Positions 12,415 to 22,587 of a DNA stretch of 64,000 bases are shown here, piece by piece. The notes beneath the pieces are model-generated. The model searched no databases. It had not been told where the DNA came from and saw only the letters and a list, made by a program, of their open reading frames with translations. Source of the DNA: Coix lacryma-jobi var. lacryma-jobi (taxonomy: Eukaryota > Streptophyta > Magnoliopsida > Poales > Poaceae); the NCBI GenBank assembly GCA_009763385.1, contig CM019831.1, positions 78,460,815 to 78,524,814 of the forward strand. The letters run 5' to 3'. Numbering within the stretch: the first letter of the stretch is position 1; each line of letters starts with the position of its first letter. Both the position numbers and the translations under genes were made by a program.

Positions 12415-13787
12415 TTGGGTCAAATGGAGATGATTGGGTGCGTCCATTTTGAAAAATTCAACCGTGAGTTTTCCGGTGCATCAGTGGTGAAAATGGCCCT
12501 TCTGCGCGAGTGTTGCGGCACCGTTCCTCCGGAAATGAAAGTGCCAAAAACCCACCAAACACGAGTTTTGGGTCAAACAGAGATGATTGGGTGCGTCCGT
12601 TGCGAAAAATTCAACCGTGAGTTTTTCGGTGCATGAGCGGTTAAAACGACCCTCCTGCGCGAGTTTTGCAGCACCGTTCCTCCAAAAATGAAAGTGCCAA
12701 AAACCCACCAAACATGAGTTTCGGGTCAAACAGAGATGATTGGGTGCGTCCTTTGTGAAAGATTGAACTGTTTTTTTTTGGTGCATCCGTGGGTAAAATA
12801 GCCCTCTAGTACGTGTTTTGCGGCACCGTTCCTTCGGAAATGAAAGTGCCAAAAACCCACCAAACATGAGTTTTGGGTCAAACAGAGATGATTGGGTGCG
12901 TCCGTTGTGAAAAATTCAACCGGGAGTTTTTCGGCGCATCAGAGGGTAAAATGACCCTCCTGCGCGAGTTTTGCGGCACCGTTCCTCCGGAAATGAAAGT
13001 GCCAAAAACCCACCAAACATGAGTTTTGGGTCAAATGGGGATGATTGGGTGCGTCCGTTGTGAAAAATGCAACCGTGAATTTTTCGGTGCACCAGTGGTG
13101 AAAAAATGGCCCTCCTGCGCGAGTTTTGCGGCACCATTCCTCCGGAAATGAAAGTGCCGAAAACCCACCAAACACGAGTTTTGGGTCAAACAGAGATGAT
13201 TGGGTGCGTCCGTTGCGAAAAATTCAACCGTGAGTTTTTTGGTGCATCAGTGGTTAAAACGGCCCTCCTGCGCGAGTTTTGCAGCACCGTTCCTCCAAAA
13301 ATGAAAGTGCCAAAAATCCACCAAATTGGAGTTTTGGGTCAAACGGAGATGATTGAGTGCGTCCATTGTGAAAAATTCAACCATGAGTTTTTCGGTGCAT
13401 CAGTGGGTAAAACGGCCCTCGCATACGAGTGTTGCGGCACCGTTCCTCCGGAAATGAAAGTGTCAAAAACCCACCAAACATGAGTTTTGGGTCAAACAGA
13501 GATGATTGGGTGCGTCCGTTGCGAAAAATTCAAATGTGAGTTTTTCGGTGCATCAGTGGTTAAAACGACCCTCCTGCGCGAGTTTTGCAGCACCGTTCCT
13601 CCAAAAATGAAAGTGCCAAAAACCCACCAAACATGAGTTTCGGGTCAAACGGAGAAGATTGGGTGCGTCCATTGTGAAAGATTGAACTGTTTGTTTTTCG
13701 GTGCATCCGTGGGTAAAATGGCCCTCCCGTACGAGTTTTGCGGCACCATTCCTCTGGAAATGAAAGTACCAAAAACCCACCAAACAT
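12415..13787. repeat. Satellite block, copy 1 of a 2,913-bp-offset duplication
   Basis: Shares with 15330-16700 the rare variants GAAAAATGCAACCG, ATCCACCAAATTGGAG and CCCTCGCATACGAG, at a constant offset of 2,913-2,915 bp (about 19 monomers). Confidence 0.75.
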
Positions 13788-13841
13788 GAGTTTTGGGTCA
13801 AACGGAGATGATTGGGTGCGTCCGTTGTGAAAAATTCAACC

Positions 13842-13898
13842 ATTTTTTTTTGGGTCAAACGGAGATGATTGGGAGCGTCCGTTGTGAAAAATTCAACC
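13842..13898. repeat. 57-bp partial monomer, second copy of the T-run junction
   Basis: CAACCATTTTTTTTTGGG followed by GATTGGGAGCG, as at 4400-4456. The monomer before it differs from that before the 4.4-kb copy, so an exchange boundary lies just upstream. Confidence 0.78.
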
Positions 13899-15329
13899 AT
13901 GAGTTTTTCGGTGCATCAGTGGGTAAAACGGCCCTCCCATATGAGTGTTGCGGCACCGTTCCTCCGGAAATGAAAGTGCCAAAAACCCACCAAACATGAG
14001 TTTTGGGTCAAACGGAGATGATTGGGTGCGTCCATTTTGAAAAATTCAACCGTGAGTTTTCCGGTGCATCAGTGGTGAAAACGGCCCTCCTGCGCGAGTT
14101 TTGCGGCTCCGTTCCTCCGAAAATAAAGGTGCCAAAAACCCACCAAACATGAGTTTTGGGTCAAACGGAGATGATTGGGTGCGTCCGTTGCGAAAAATTC
14201 AACCGTGAATTTTTCGATGCATCAGTGGTTAAAACGGCCCTCCTGCGCGAGTTTTGCGGCACCGTTCCACCGGAAATAAAAGTGCCAAAAACCCAACAAA
14301 CATGAGTTTTGGGTCAAATGGAGATGATTGGGTGCTTCCGTTGTGAAAAATTCAACCGTGAGTTTTTCGGTGAATCAGTGGTTAAAACGGCCCTCCTGCG
14401 CGAGTTTTGCAGCACCGTTCCTCCAAAAATAAAAGTGCCAAAAACCCAACAAACATGAGTTTTGGGTCAAACGGAGATGATTGGGTGCGTCCGTTGCGAA
14501 AAATTCAATCGTGAGTTTTTCGGTGCATCAGTGGTTAAAACGGCCCTCCTACGCGAGTTTTGCAGCACCGTTCCTCCAAAAATGAAAGTGCCAAAAACCC
14601 ACCAAACATGAGTTTCGGGTGAAACGGAGATGATTGGGTGCGTCCGTTGTGAAAGATTGAACTGTTTGTTTTTCGGTGCATCCGTTGGTAAAATGTCCCT
14701 CTCGTACGTGTTTTGCGGCACCGTTCCTCCGGAAATGAAAGTGCCAAAAACCCACCAAACATGAGTTTTGGGTCAAACGGAGATGATTGGGTGCGTCCAT
14801 TTTGAAAAATTCAACCGTGAGTTTTCCGGTGCATCAATGGTGAAAACGGCCCTTATGCGCGAGTTTTGCGGCTCCGTTCCTCTGAAAATAAAAGTGCCAA
14901 AACCCCACCAAACATGAGTTTTGGGTCAAACGGAGATGATTGGGTGCGTCCGTTGCGAAAAATTCAACCGTGATTTTTTCAATGCATCAGTGGTTAAAAC
15001 GGCCCTCCTGCGCGAGCTTTGCGGCACCATTCCTCCGGAAATGAAAGTGCCGAAAACCCACCAAACATGAGTTTTGGGTCAAACGGAGATGATTGGGTGC
15101 TTCCGTTGCAAAAAATTCAACCGTCAGTTTTTCGGTGCATCAATGGTTAAAACGGCCCTCCTGCGCGAGTTTTGCAGCACCGTTCCTCCAAAAATAATAG
15201 TGCCAAAAACCTAGCAAACATCAGTTTTGGGTCAAACGGAGATGATTGGGTAAAACAGCCCTCCCATACGAGTGTTGCGGCACCGTTCCTCCGGAAATGA
15301 AAGTGCCAAAAACCCACCAAACATGAGTT

Positions 15330-16700
15330 TTGGGTCAAACGGAGATGATTGGGTGCGTCCATTTTGAAAAATTCAACCGTGAGTTTTCCGGTGCATCAGT
15401 GGTGAAAATGGCCCTTCTGCGCCAGTGTTGCGGCACCGTTCCTCCGGAAATGAAAGTGCCAAAAACACACCAAACACGAGTTTTGGGTCAAACAGAGATG
15501 ATTGGGTGCGTCCGTTGCGAAAATTTCAACCGTGAGTTTTTCGGTGCATGAGCAGTTAAAACGACCCTCCTGCGCGAGTTTTGCACCACCGTTCCTCCAA
15601 AAATGAAAGTGCCAAAAACCCACCAAACATGAGTTTCGGGTCAAACAGAGATGATTGGGTGCGTCCATTGTGAAAGATTGAACTGTTTTTTTGGTGCATC
15701 CGTGGGTAAAATAGCCCTCTAGTACGTATTTTGCGGCACCGTTCCTTCGGAAATGAAAGTGCCAAAAACCCACCAAACATGAGTTTTGGGTCAAACAGAG
15801 ATGATTGGGTGCGTCCGTTGTGAAAAATTCAACCGTGAGTTTTTCGGTGCATCAGAGGGTAAAATGACCCTCCTGCGCGAGTTTTGCGGCACCGTTCCTC
15901 CGGAAATGAAAGTGCCACAAACCCACCAAACATGAGTTTTGGGTCAAATGGGGATGATTGGGTGCGTCCGTTGTGAAAAATGCAACCGTGAATTTTTCGG
16001 TGCACCAGTGGTGAAAAAATGGCCCTCCTGCGCGAGTTTTGCGGCACCATTCCTCCGGAAATGAAAGTGCCGAAAACCCACCAAACACGAGTTTTGGGTC
16101 AAACAGAGATGATTGGGTGCGTCCGTTGCGAAAAATTCAACCGTGAGTTTTTTGGTGCATCAGTGGTTAAAACGGCCCTCCTGCGCGAGTTTTGCAGCAC
16201 CGTTCCTCCAAAAATGAAAGTGCCAAAAATCCACCAAATTGGAGTTTTGGGTCAAACGTATATGATTGAGTGCGTCCATTGTGAAAAATTCAACCATGAG
16301 TTTTTCGGTGCATCAGTGGGTAAAACGGCCCTCGCATACGAGTGTTGCGGCACCGTTCCTCCGGAAATGAAAGTGTCAAAAACCTACCAAACATGAGTTT
16401 TGGGTCAAACAGAGATGATTGGGTGCGTCCGTTGCGAAAAATTCAAATGTGAGTTTTTCGGTGCATCAGTGGTTAAAACGACCCTCCTGCGCGAGTTTTG
16501 CAGCACCGTTCCTCCAAAAATGAAAGTGCCAAAAACCCACCAAACATGAGTTTCGGGTCAAACGGAGATGATTGGGTGCGTCCATTGTGAAAGATTGAAC
16601 TGTTAGTTTTTCGGTGCATCCGTGGGTAAAATGGCCCTCCCGTACGAGTTTTGCGGCACCGTTCCTCTGGAAATGAAAGTGCCAAAAACCCACCAAACAT
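15330..16700. repeat. Satellite block, copy 2 of a 2,913-bp-offset duplication
   Basis: Partner of 12415-13787. Private changes such as CAAACGTATATGATTG near 16255 arose after the duplication. Confidence 0.75.
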
Positions 16701-19001
16701 GAGTTTTGGGTCAAACGGAGATGATTGGGTGTGTCCGTTGTGAAAAATTCAACCATGAGTTTTTCGGTGCATCAGTGGGTAAAACGGCCCTCCTGCGCGA
16801 GTGTTGCGGCACCGTTCCTCCGGAAATGAAAGTGCCAAAAACCCACCAAACATGAGTTTTGGGTCAAATGGGGATGATTGGGTGCGTCCGTTGTGAAAAA
16901 TTCAACCGTGAATTTTTCGGTGCACCAGTGGTGAAAAAATGGCCCTCCTGCCCGAGTTTTGCGGCACCATTCCTCCGGAAATGAAAGTGCCGAAAACGCA
17001 CCAAACATGAGTTTTGGGTCAAACGGAGATGATTGGGTGCTTCCGTTGCGAAAAATTCAACCGTGAGTTTTTCGATGCATCAGTGGTTAAAACGGCCCTC
17101 CTGCGCGAGTTTTGCAGCACGGTTCCTCCAAAAATAAAAGTGCCAAAAACCCACCAAACATGACTTTTGGGTCAAACGGAGATGATTGGGTGCGTCCGTT
17201 GCGAAAAATTCAATAATGAGTTTTTCGGGGCATCAATGGTTAAAACGGTCCTCCTGCGCGAGTTTTGTAGCTCCGTTCCTCCAAAAATGAAAGTGTCAAA
17301 AACCCACCAAACATGAGTTTCGGGTGAAACAGAGATGATTGGGTGCGTCCGTTGTGAAAGATTGAAATGTTTGTTTTTCGGTGCATTCGTGGGTAAAATG
17401 GCCCTCCGGTACGTGTTTTGCGGCACCGTTCCTCCGGAAATGAAAGTGCCAAAAACCCACCAAACATGAGTTTTGGGTCAAACGGAGATGATTGGGTGCG
17501 TCCATTTTGAAAAATTCAACCGTGAGTTTTCCGGTGCATCAGTGGTGAAAACGGCCCTCCTGCGCGAGTTTTGCGGCTCCGTTCCTCCAAAAATAAAAGT
17601 GCCAAAAACCCACCAAACATGAGTTCTGGGTCAAACGGAGATGATTGGGTGAGTCCGTTGCGAAAAATTCAACCGTGAATTTTTCGATGCATCAGTGGTT
17701 AAAACGGCCCTCCTACGCGAGTTTTGCGGCACCGTTCCTCCGGAAATAAAAGTGCCAAAAACCCAACAAACATGAGTTTTGGGTCAAATGGAGATGATTG
17801 GGTGCTTCCGTTGCGAAAAATTCAACCATGAGTTTTTCGGTGAATCAGTGGTTAAAACGGCCCTCCTGCGCGAGTTTTGCAGCACCGTTCCTCCAAAAAT
17901 AAAAGTGCCAAAAACCCACCAAACATGAGTTTCGGGTCAAACGGAGATGATTGGGTGCGTCCATTGTGAAAGATTGAACTGTTTGTTTTTCGGTGCATCC
18001 GTGGGTAAAATGGCCCTCCCGTACGAGTTTTGCGGCACCGTTCCTCTGGAAATGAAAGTGCCAAAAACCCACCAAATATGAGTTTTGGGTCAAACGGAGA
18101 TGATTGGGTGCATCCGTTGTGAAAAATTCAACCATGAGTTTTTCGGTGCATCAGTGGGTAAAACGGCCCTCCCATACGAGTGTTGTGGCACCGTTCCTCC
18201 GGAAATGAAAGTGTCAAAAACCCACCAAACATGAGTTTTGGGTCAAACGGAGATGATTGGGTGCGTCCATTTTGAAAAATTCAACCGTCAGTTTTCCGGT
18301 GCATCAATGGTGAAAACGGCCCTTATGCGCGAGTTTTGCGGCTCCGTTCCTCTGAAAATAAAAGTGCCAAAACCCCACCAAACATGAGTTTTGGGTCAAA
18401 CGGAGATGATTGGGTGCGTCCGTTGCGAAAAAATCAACCGTGAATTTTTCGATGCATCAGTGGTTAAAACGGCCCTCCTGCGCGAGTTTTGCGGCACCAT
18501 TCCTCCGGAAATGAAAGTGCCGAAAACCCACCAAACATGAGTTTTGGGTCAAACGGAGATGATTGGGTGCTTCCGTTGCGAAAAATTCAACCGTGAGTTT
18601 TTCGGTGCATCAGTGGTTAAAACCGCCCTCTTGCGCGAGTTTTGCAGCACCGTTCCTCCAAAAATAATAGTGCCAAAAACCCACCAAACATGAGTTTTGG
18701 GTCAAACGGAGATGATTGGGTAAAACAGCCCTCCCATACGAGTGTTGCGGCACCGTTCCTCCGGAAATGAAAGTGCCAAAAACCCACCAAACATGGGTTT
18801 TGGGTCAAACGGAGATGATTGGGTGCGTCCATTTTGAAAAATTCAACCGTGAGTTTTCTGGTGCATCAGTGGTGAAAATGGCCCTTCTGCGCGAGTGTTG
18901 CGGCACCGTTCCTCCGGAAATGAAAGTGCCAAAAACCCACCAAACACGAGTTTTGGGTCAAACAGAGATGATTGGGTGCATCCGTTGCGAAAAATTCAAC
19001 C

Positions 19002-19006
19002 GTGAG
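19002..19006. repeat. Left target-site duplication (GTGAG)
   Basis: GTGAG directly precedes the first base of the LTR. It is the normal satellite sequence AACCGTGAGTTTTTCGG cut after its GAG. Confidence 0.88.
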
Positions 19007-19137
19007 TATAACGTCCCGCCTCCTCGAGGCCGGGCCCGCTTACATCAGGCAGCTTTCATAGGACCTAGACTATCCCCACAGACCAACACCAGTCTTTTCT
19101 GCGCACTTTGTCCTCACTCATGCGTACCCGGAAAAGA

Positions 19138-19159
19138 CTTCCCGCTCGGGTCACCCATC
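19138..19159 (-). promoter_or_regulatory. Pol III C-box-like element of the 5S-derived domain
   Basis: The minus strand reads GATGGGTGACC, then four or five changed bases, then GGGAAG, matching the 5S C-box framework GATGGGTGACC..CTGGGAAG. Spacing to the A box is shortened, so the promoter is probably inactive. Confidence 0.6.
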
Positions 19160-19166
19160 GCTCCAA

Positions 19167-19183
19167 GCTAAGCATGCTTAACT
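19167..19183 (-). promoter_or_regulatory. Pol III A-box-like element of the 5S-derived domain
   Basis: The minus strand reads AGTTAAGCATGCTTAGC, matching the 5S A-box core (AGTTAAGC.TGCTTGG) at nearly every position. It is probably a relic. Confidence 0.6.
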
Positions 19184-19279
19184 TTGGAGTTTTAGGAGAT
19201 GGGCTTCCGGAAAACAAGTTGCAACTTATTGGTATGAGTATTCTATTAATCCTATTAAGCCCTGAGCCGAGATGTTACA

Positions 19280-19284
19280 GTGAG
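19280..19284. repeat. Right target-site duplication (GTGAG)
   Basis: The second copy of GTGAG follows the LTR and continues as TTTTTCGGTGCATGAG, restoring the satellite register. Removing the LTR and one GTGAG recreates a normal monomer like that at 8789-8793. Confidence 0.88.
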
Positions 19285-19680
19285 TTTTTCGGTGCATGAG
19301 CGGTTAAAACGACCCTCCTGCGCGAGTTTTGCAGCACCGTTCCTCCAAAAATGAAAGTGCCAAAAACCCACCAAACATGAGTTTCGGGTCAAACGGAGAT
19401 GATTGGGTGCGTCCATAGTGAAAGATTGAACTGTTTTTTTTGGTGCATCCGTGGGTAAAATAGCCCTCTAGTACGTATTTTGCGGCACCGTTCCTTCGGA
19501 AATGAAAGTGCCAAAAACCCACCAAACATGAGTTTTGAGTCAAACAGAGATGATTGGGTGCGTCCGTTGTGAAAAATTCAACCGTGAGTTTTTTGGTGCA
19601 TCAGAGGGTAAAATGACCCTCCTGCGCGAGTTTTGCGTCACCGTTCCTCCGGAAATGAAAGTGCCAAAAACCCACCAAAC

Positions 19681-21058
19681 ATGAGTTTTGGGTCAAACGG
19701 AGATGATTGGGTGCGTCCATTTTGAAAAATTCAATCGTGAGTTTTCCGGTGCATCAGTGGTGAAAACGGCCCTTATGCGCGAGTTTTGCGGCTCCGTTCC
19801 TCCGAAAATAAAAGTGCCAAAACCCCACAAAACATGAGTTTGGGGTCAAACGGAGATGATTGGATGCGTCCGTTGCGAAAAATTCAACCGTGAATTTTTC
19901 GATGCATCAGTGGTTAAAACGGCCCTCCTGCGCGAGTTTTGCGGCACCGTTCCTCCGGAAATAAAAATGCCAAAAACCCAACAAACATGAGTTTTGGGTC
20001 AAATGGAGATGATTGGGTGCTTCCGTTGCGAAAAATTCAACCGAGTTTTTCGGTGAATCAGTGGTGAAAATGGCCCTCCTGCGCGAGTTTTGCGGCACCG
20101 TTCCTCCGGAAATGAAAGTGCCAAAAACCCACCAAACATGAGTTTTGGGTCAAACGGAGATGATTGGGTGCGTTCGTTGTGAAAAATTCAACTGTGACTT
20201 TTTCGCTGCATCAGTGGTTAAAACGGCCCTCCTGCGCAAGTTTTGCGGCACCGTTCCACCGGAAATGAAAGTGTCAAAAACCCACCAAACATGAGTTTTG
20301 GGTCAAACGGAGATGATTGGGTGCGTCCGTTGTGAAAAATTCAACCGTGAGTTTTTCGGTGCATCAGAGGGTAAAATGACCCTCCTGCGCGAGTTTTGCG
20401 GCAGCGTTCCTCCGGAAATGAAAGTGCCAAAAACCCACCAAACATGAGTTTTGGGTCAAATGGGGATGATTGGGTGCGTCCGTTGTGAAAAATTCAACCG
20501 TGAATTTTTCGGTGCACCAGTGGTGAAAAAATGGCCCTCCTGCCCGAGTTTTGCGGCACCATTCCTCCGGAAATGAAAGTGCCGAAAACGCACCAAACAT
20601 GAGTTTTGGGTCAAACGGAGATGATTGGGTGCTTCCGTTGCGAAAAATTCAACCGTGAGTTTTTCGATGCATCAGTGGTTAAAACGGCCCTCCTGCGCGA
20701 GTTTTGCAGCACGGTTCCTCCAAAAATAAAAGTGCCAAAAACCCACCAAACATGACTTTTGGGTCAAACGGAGATGATTGGGTGCGTCCGTTGCGAAAAA
20801 TTCAATAATGAGTTTTTCGGGGCATCAATGGTTAAAACGGTCCTCCTGCGCGAGTTTTGTAGCTCCGTTCCTCCAAAAATGAAAGTGTCAAAAACCCACC
20901 AAACATGAGTTTCGGGTGAAACAGAGATGATTGGGTGCGTCCGTTGTGAAAGATTGAAATGTTTGTTTTTCGGTGCATCCGTGGGTAAAATGGCCCTCCG
21001 GTACGTGTTTTGCGGCACCGTTCCTCCGGAAATGAAAGTGCCAAAAACCCACCAAACA
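19681..21058. repeat. 9/10-monomer higher-order unit, copy 1
   Basis: Begins in a TTTTGAAAAATTC monomer and includes a shortened AACCGAGTTTTTCGG monomer and the CAATAATGAGTTTTTCGG / TGTAGCTCCG pair. It recurs from 21,059: the first part is offset by 1,377 bp, and after one extra monomer near 21.7 kb the offset becomes 1,529 bp. Edges are approximate. Confidence 0.72.
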
Positions 21059-22587
21059 TGAGTTTTGGGTCAAACGGAGATGATTGGGTGCGTCAATTTT
21101 GAAAAATTCAACCGTGAGTTTTCCGGTGCATCAGTGGTGAAAACGGCCCTTATGCGCGAGTTTTGCGGCTCCGTTCCTCCGAAAATAAAAGTGCCAAAAC
21201 CCCACAAAACATGAGTTTTGGGTCAAACGGAGATGATTGGATGCGTCCGTTGCGAAAAATTCAACCGTGAATTTTTCGATGCATCAGTGGTTAAAACGGC
21301 CCTCCTGCGCGAGTTTTGCGGCACCGTTCCTCCGGAAATAAAAGTGCCAAAAACCCAACAAAAATGAGTTTTGGGTCAAATGGAGATGATTGGGTGCTTC
21401 CGTTGCGAAAAATTCAACCAAGTTTTTCGGTGAATCAGTGGTGAAAATGGCCCTCCTGCGTGAGTTTTGCGGCACCGTTCCTCCGGAAATGAAAGTGCCA
21501 AAAACCCACCAAACATGAGTTTTGGGTCAAACGGAGATGATTGGGTGCGTCCGTTGTGAAAAATTCAACTGTGACTTTTTCGGTGCATCAGTGGTTAAAA
21601 CGGTCCTCCTGCGCAAGTTTTGCGGCACCGTTCCACCGGAAATGAAAGTGCCAAAAACCCAACAAACATGAGTTTCGGGTCAAACGGAGATGATTGGGTG
21701 CGTCCATTGTGAAAGATTGAACTGTTTTTTTTTGGTGCATCCGTGGGTAAAATAGCCCTCTAGTACGTATTTTGCGGCACCGTTCGTTCGGAAATGAAAG
21801 TGCCAAAAACCCACCAAACATGAGTTTTGGGTCAAACAGAGATGATTGGGTGCGTCCGTTGTGAAAAATTCAACCGTGAGTTTTTTGGTGCATCAGAGGG
21901 TAAAATGACCCTTCTGCGCGAGTTTTGCGGCAGCGTTCCTCCGGAAATGAAAGTGCCAAAAACCCACCAAACATGAGTTTTGGGTCAAATGGGGATGATT
22001 GGGTGCGTCCGTTGTGAAAAATTCAACCGTGAATTTTTCGGTGCACCAGTGGTGAAAAAATGGCCCTCCTGCCCGAGTTTTGCGGCACCATTCCTCCAGA
22101 AATGAAAGTGCCGAAAACCCACCAAACATGAGTTTTGGGTCAAACGGAGATGATTGGGTGCTTCCGTTGCGAAAAATTCAACCGTGAGTTTTTCGATGCA
22201 TCAGTGGTTAAAACGGCCCTCCTGCGCGAGTTTTGCAACACCGTTCCTCCAAAAATAAAAGTGTCAAAAACCCACCAAACATGACTTTTGGGTCAAACGG
22301 AGATGATTGGGTGCGTCCGTTGCGAAAAATTCAATAATGAGTTTTTCGGGGTATCAATGGTTAAAACGGTCCTCCTGCGCCAGTTTTGTAGCTCCGTTCC
22401 TCCAAAAATGAAAGTGTCAAAAACCCACCAAACATGAGTTTCGGGTGAAACAGAGATGATTGGGCGCGTCCGTTGTGAAAGATTGAAATGTTTGTTTTTC
22501 GGTGCATCCGTGGGTAAAATGGCCCTCCGGTACGTGTTTTGCGGCACCGTTCCTCCGGAAATGAAAGTGCCAAAAACCCACCAAACA
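21059..22587. repeat. 10-monomer (1,529-bp) higher-order unit, copy 2
   Basis: Repeats the preceding unit with one extra monomer carrying the CCTCTAGTACGTATTT variant. A related stretch also lies at 16772-17467, at an offset of 3,592 from 20364-21059. Confidence 0.72.

Larger units (their letters stand above)
1..19006. repeat. Tandem 153-bp centromere-type satellite array, left part
   Basis: Head-to-tail monomers whose CAAACAT landmarks recur at 104, 257, 410, 563 and 716, exactly 153 bp apart, and on to the LTR. Bases 1 to ~54 of the monomer (starting at CAAACAT) resemble the conserved segment of maize CentC and rice CentO as I remember them, so I infer a grass centromeric satellite. Many monomer types are mixed without one dominant higher-order period. 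Types include those with TTTTGAAAAATTC, GAAAGATTGAACTG, TTTTTCGATGCATC, TCAAATGGGGATG or GGTGAATCAGTGG. All copies face the same way. Open frames of 60-150 codons on both strands are repeat artefacts: the same peptides recur every few monomers and stop at the same place. There are no genes in this stretch. The tandem repeat is certain; the family assignment is inferred. Confidence 0.97.
19120..19237 (-). other. 5S rRNA-derived domain inside the LTR (degenerate)
   Basis: On the minus strand this segment follows the order of plant 5S rRNA: CTCATACCA, then GCCCATCTC, AACTCC, AGTTAAGCATGCTT, GATGGGTGACC and GGGAAGTC. These are the conserved landmarks of 5S rRNA around the RNA polymerase III internal control region. 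It is not a 5S gene. The 5' part is diverged, and the span between AGTTAAGC and GATGGGTGACC is about 8 bases shorter than in 5S rRNA as I recall it, removing most of the intermediate element. The domain lies in the element's own sense direction, as in Cassandra LTRs. Transcription is unlikely but untested. Confidence 0.8.
19007..19279 (-). mobile_element. Solo LTR of a Cassandra-like TRIM retrotransposon
   Basis: A 273-bp non-satellite insertion. Read on the minus strand it begins TGTAACATCTCGG and ends GACGTTATA, so the ends form a short imperfect inverted repeat (TGTAAC / GTTATA). The last dinucleotide is TA rather than the usual CA. It is flanked by identical 5-bp GTGAG duplications, as expected of integrase-mediated insertion. 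The interior carries a 5S rRNA-like domain on the minus strand, the known diagnostic of Cassandra LTRs (terminal-repeat retrotransposons in miniature, non-autonomous, found across vascular plants). There is no primer-binding site, internal domain, second LTR or coding sequence, so this is most simply a solo LTR left by LTR-LTR recombination. Open frames that cross it are incidental. I am sure of an LTR-type insertion; the Cassandra name rests on the 5S-like domain and remembered structure. Confidence 0.85.

Noticed and set aside
18716..19171. 151-codon frame running from satellite into the LTR
   Set aside because: It is a chance fusion across the insertion point. The LTR part has no recognisable protein and the satellite part is the common repeat frame.
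19120..19237. Functional 5S rRNA gene
   Set aside because: Too diverged, with the central control region shortened, and located within LTR boundaries flanked by a target duplication.
19007..19279. Complete Cassandra element or SINE
   Set aside because: Only one LTR is present with no internal domain, and the ends and 5-bp duplication fit an LTR. There is no poly-A or simple-repeat tail as in a SINE.
19108..19299. 63-codon frame inside the LTR
   Set aside because: It overlaps the antisense of the 5S-derived domain and ends in satellite; TRIM LTRs do not encode proteins.
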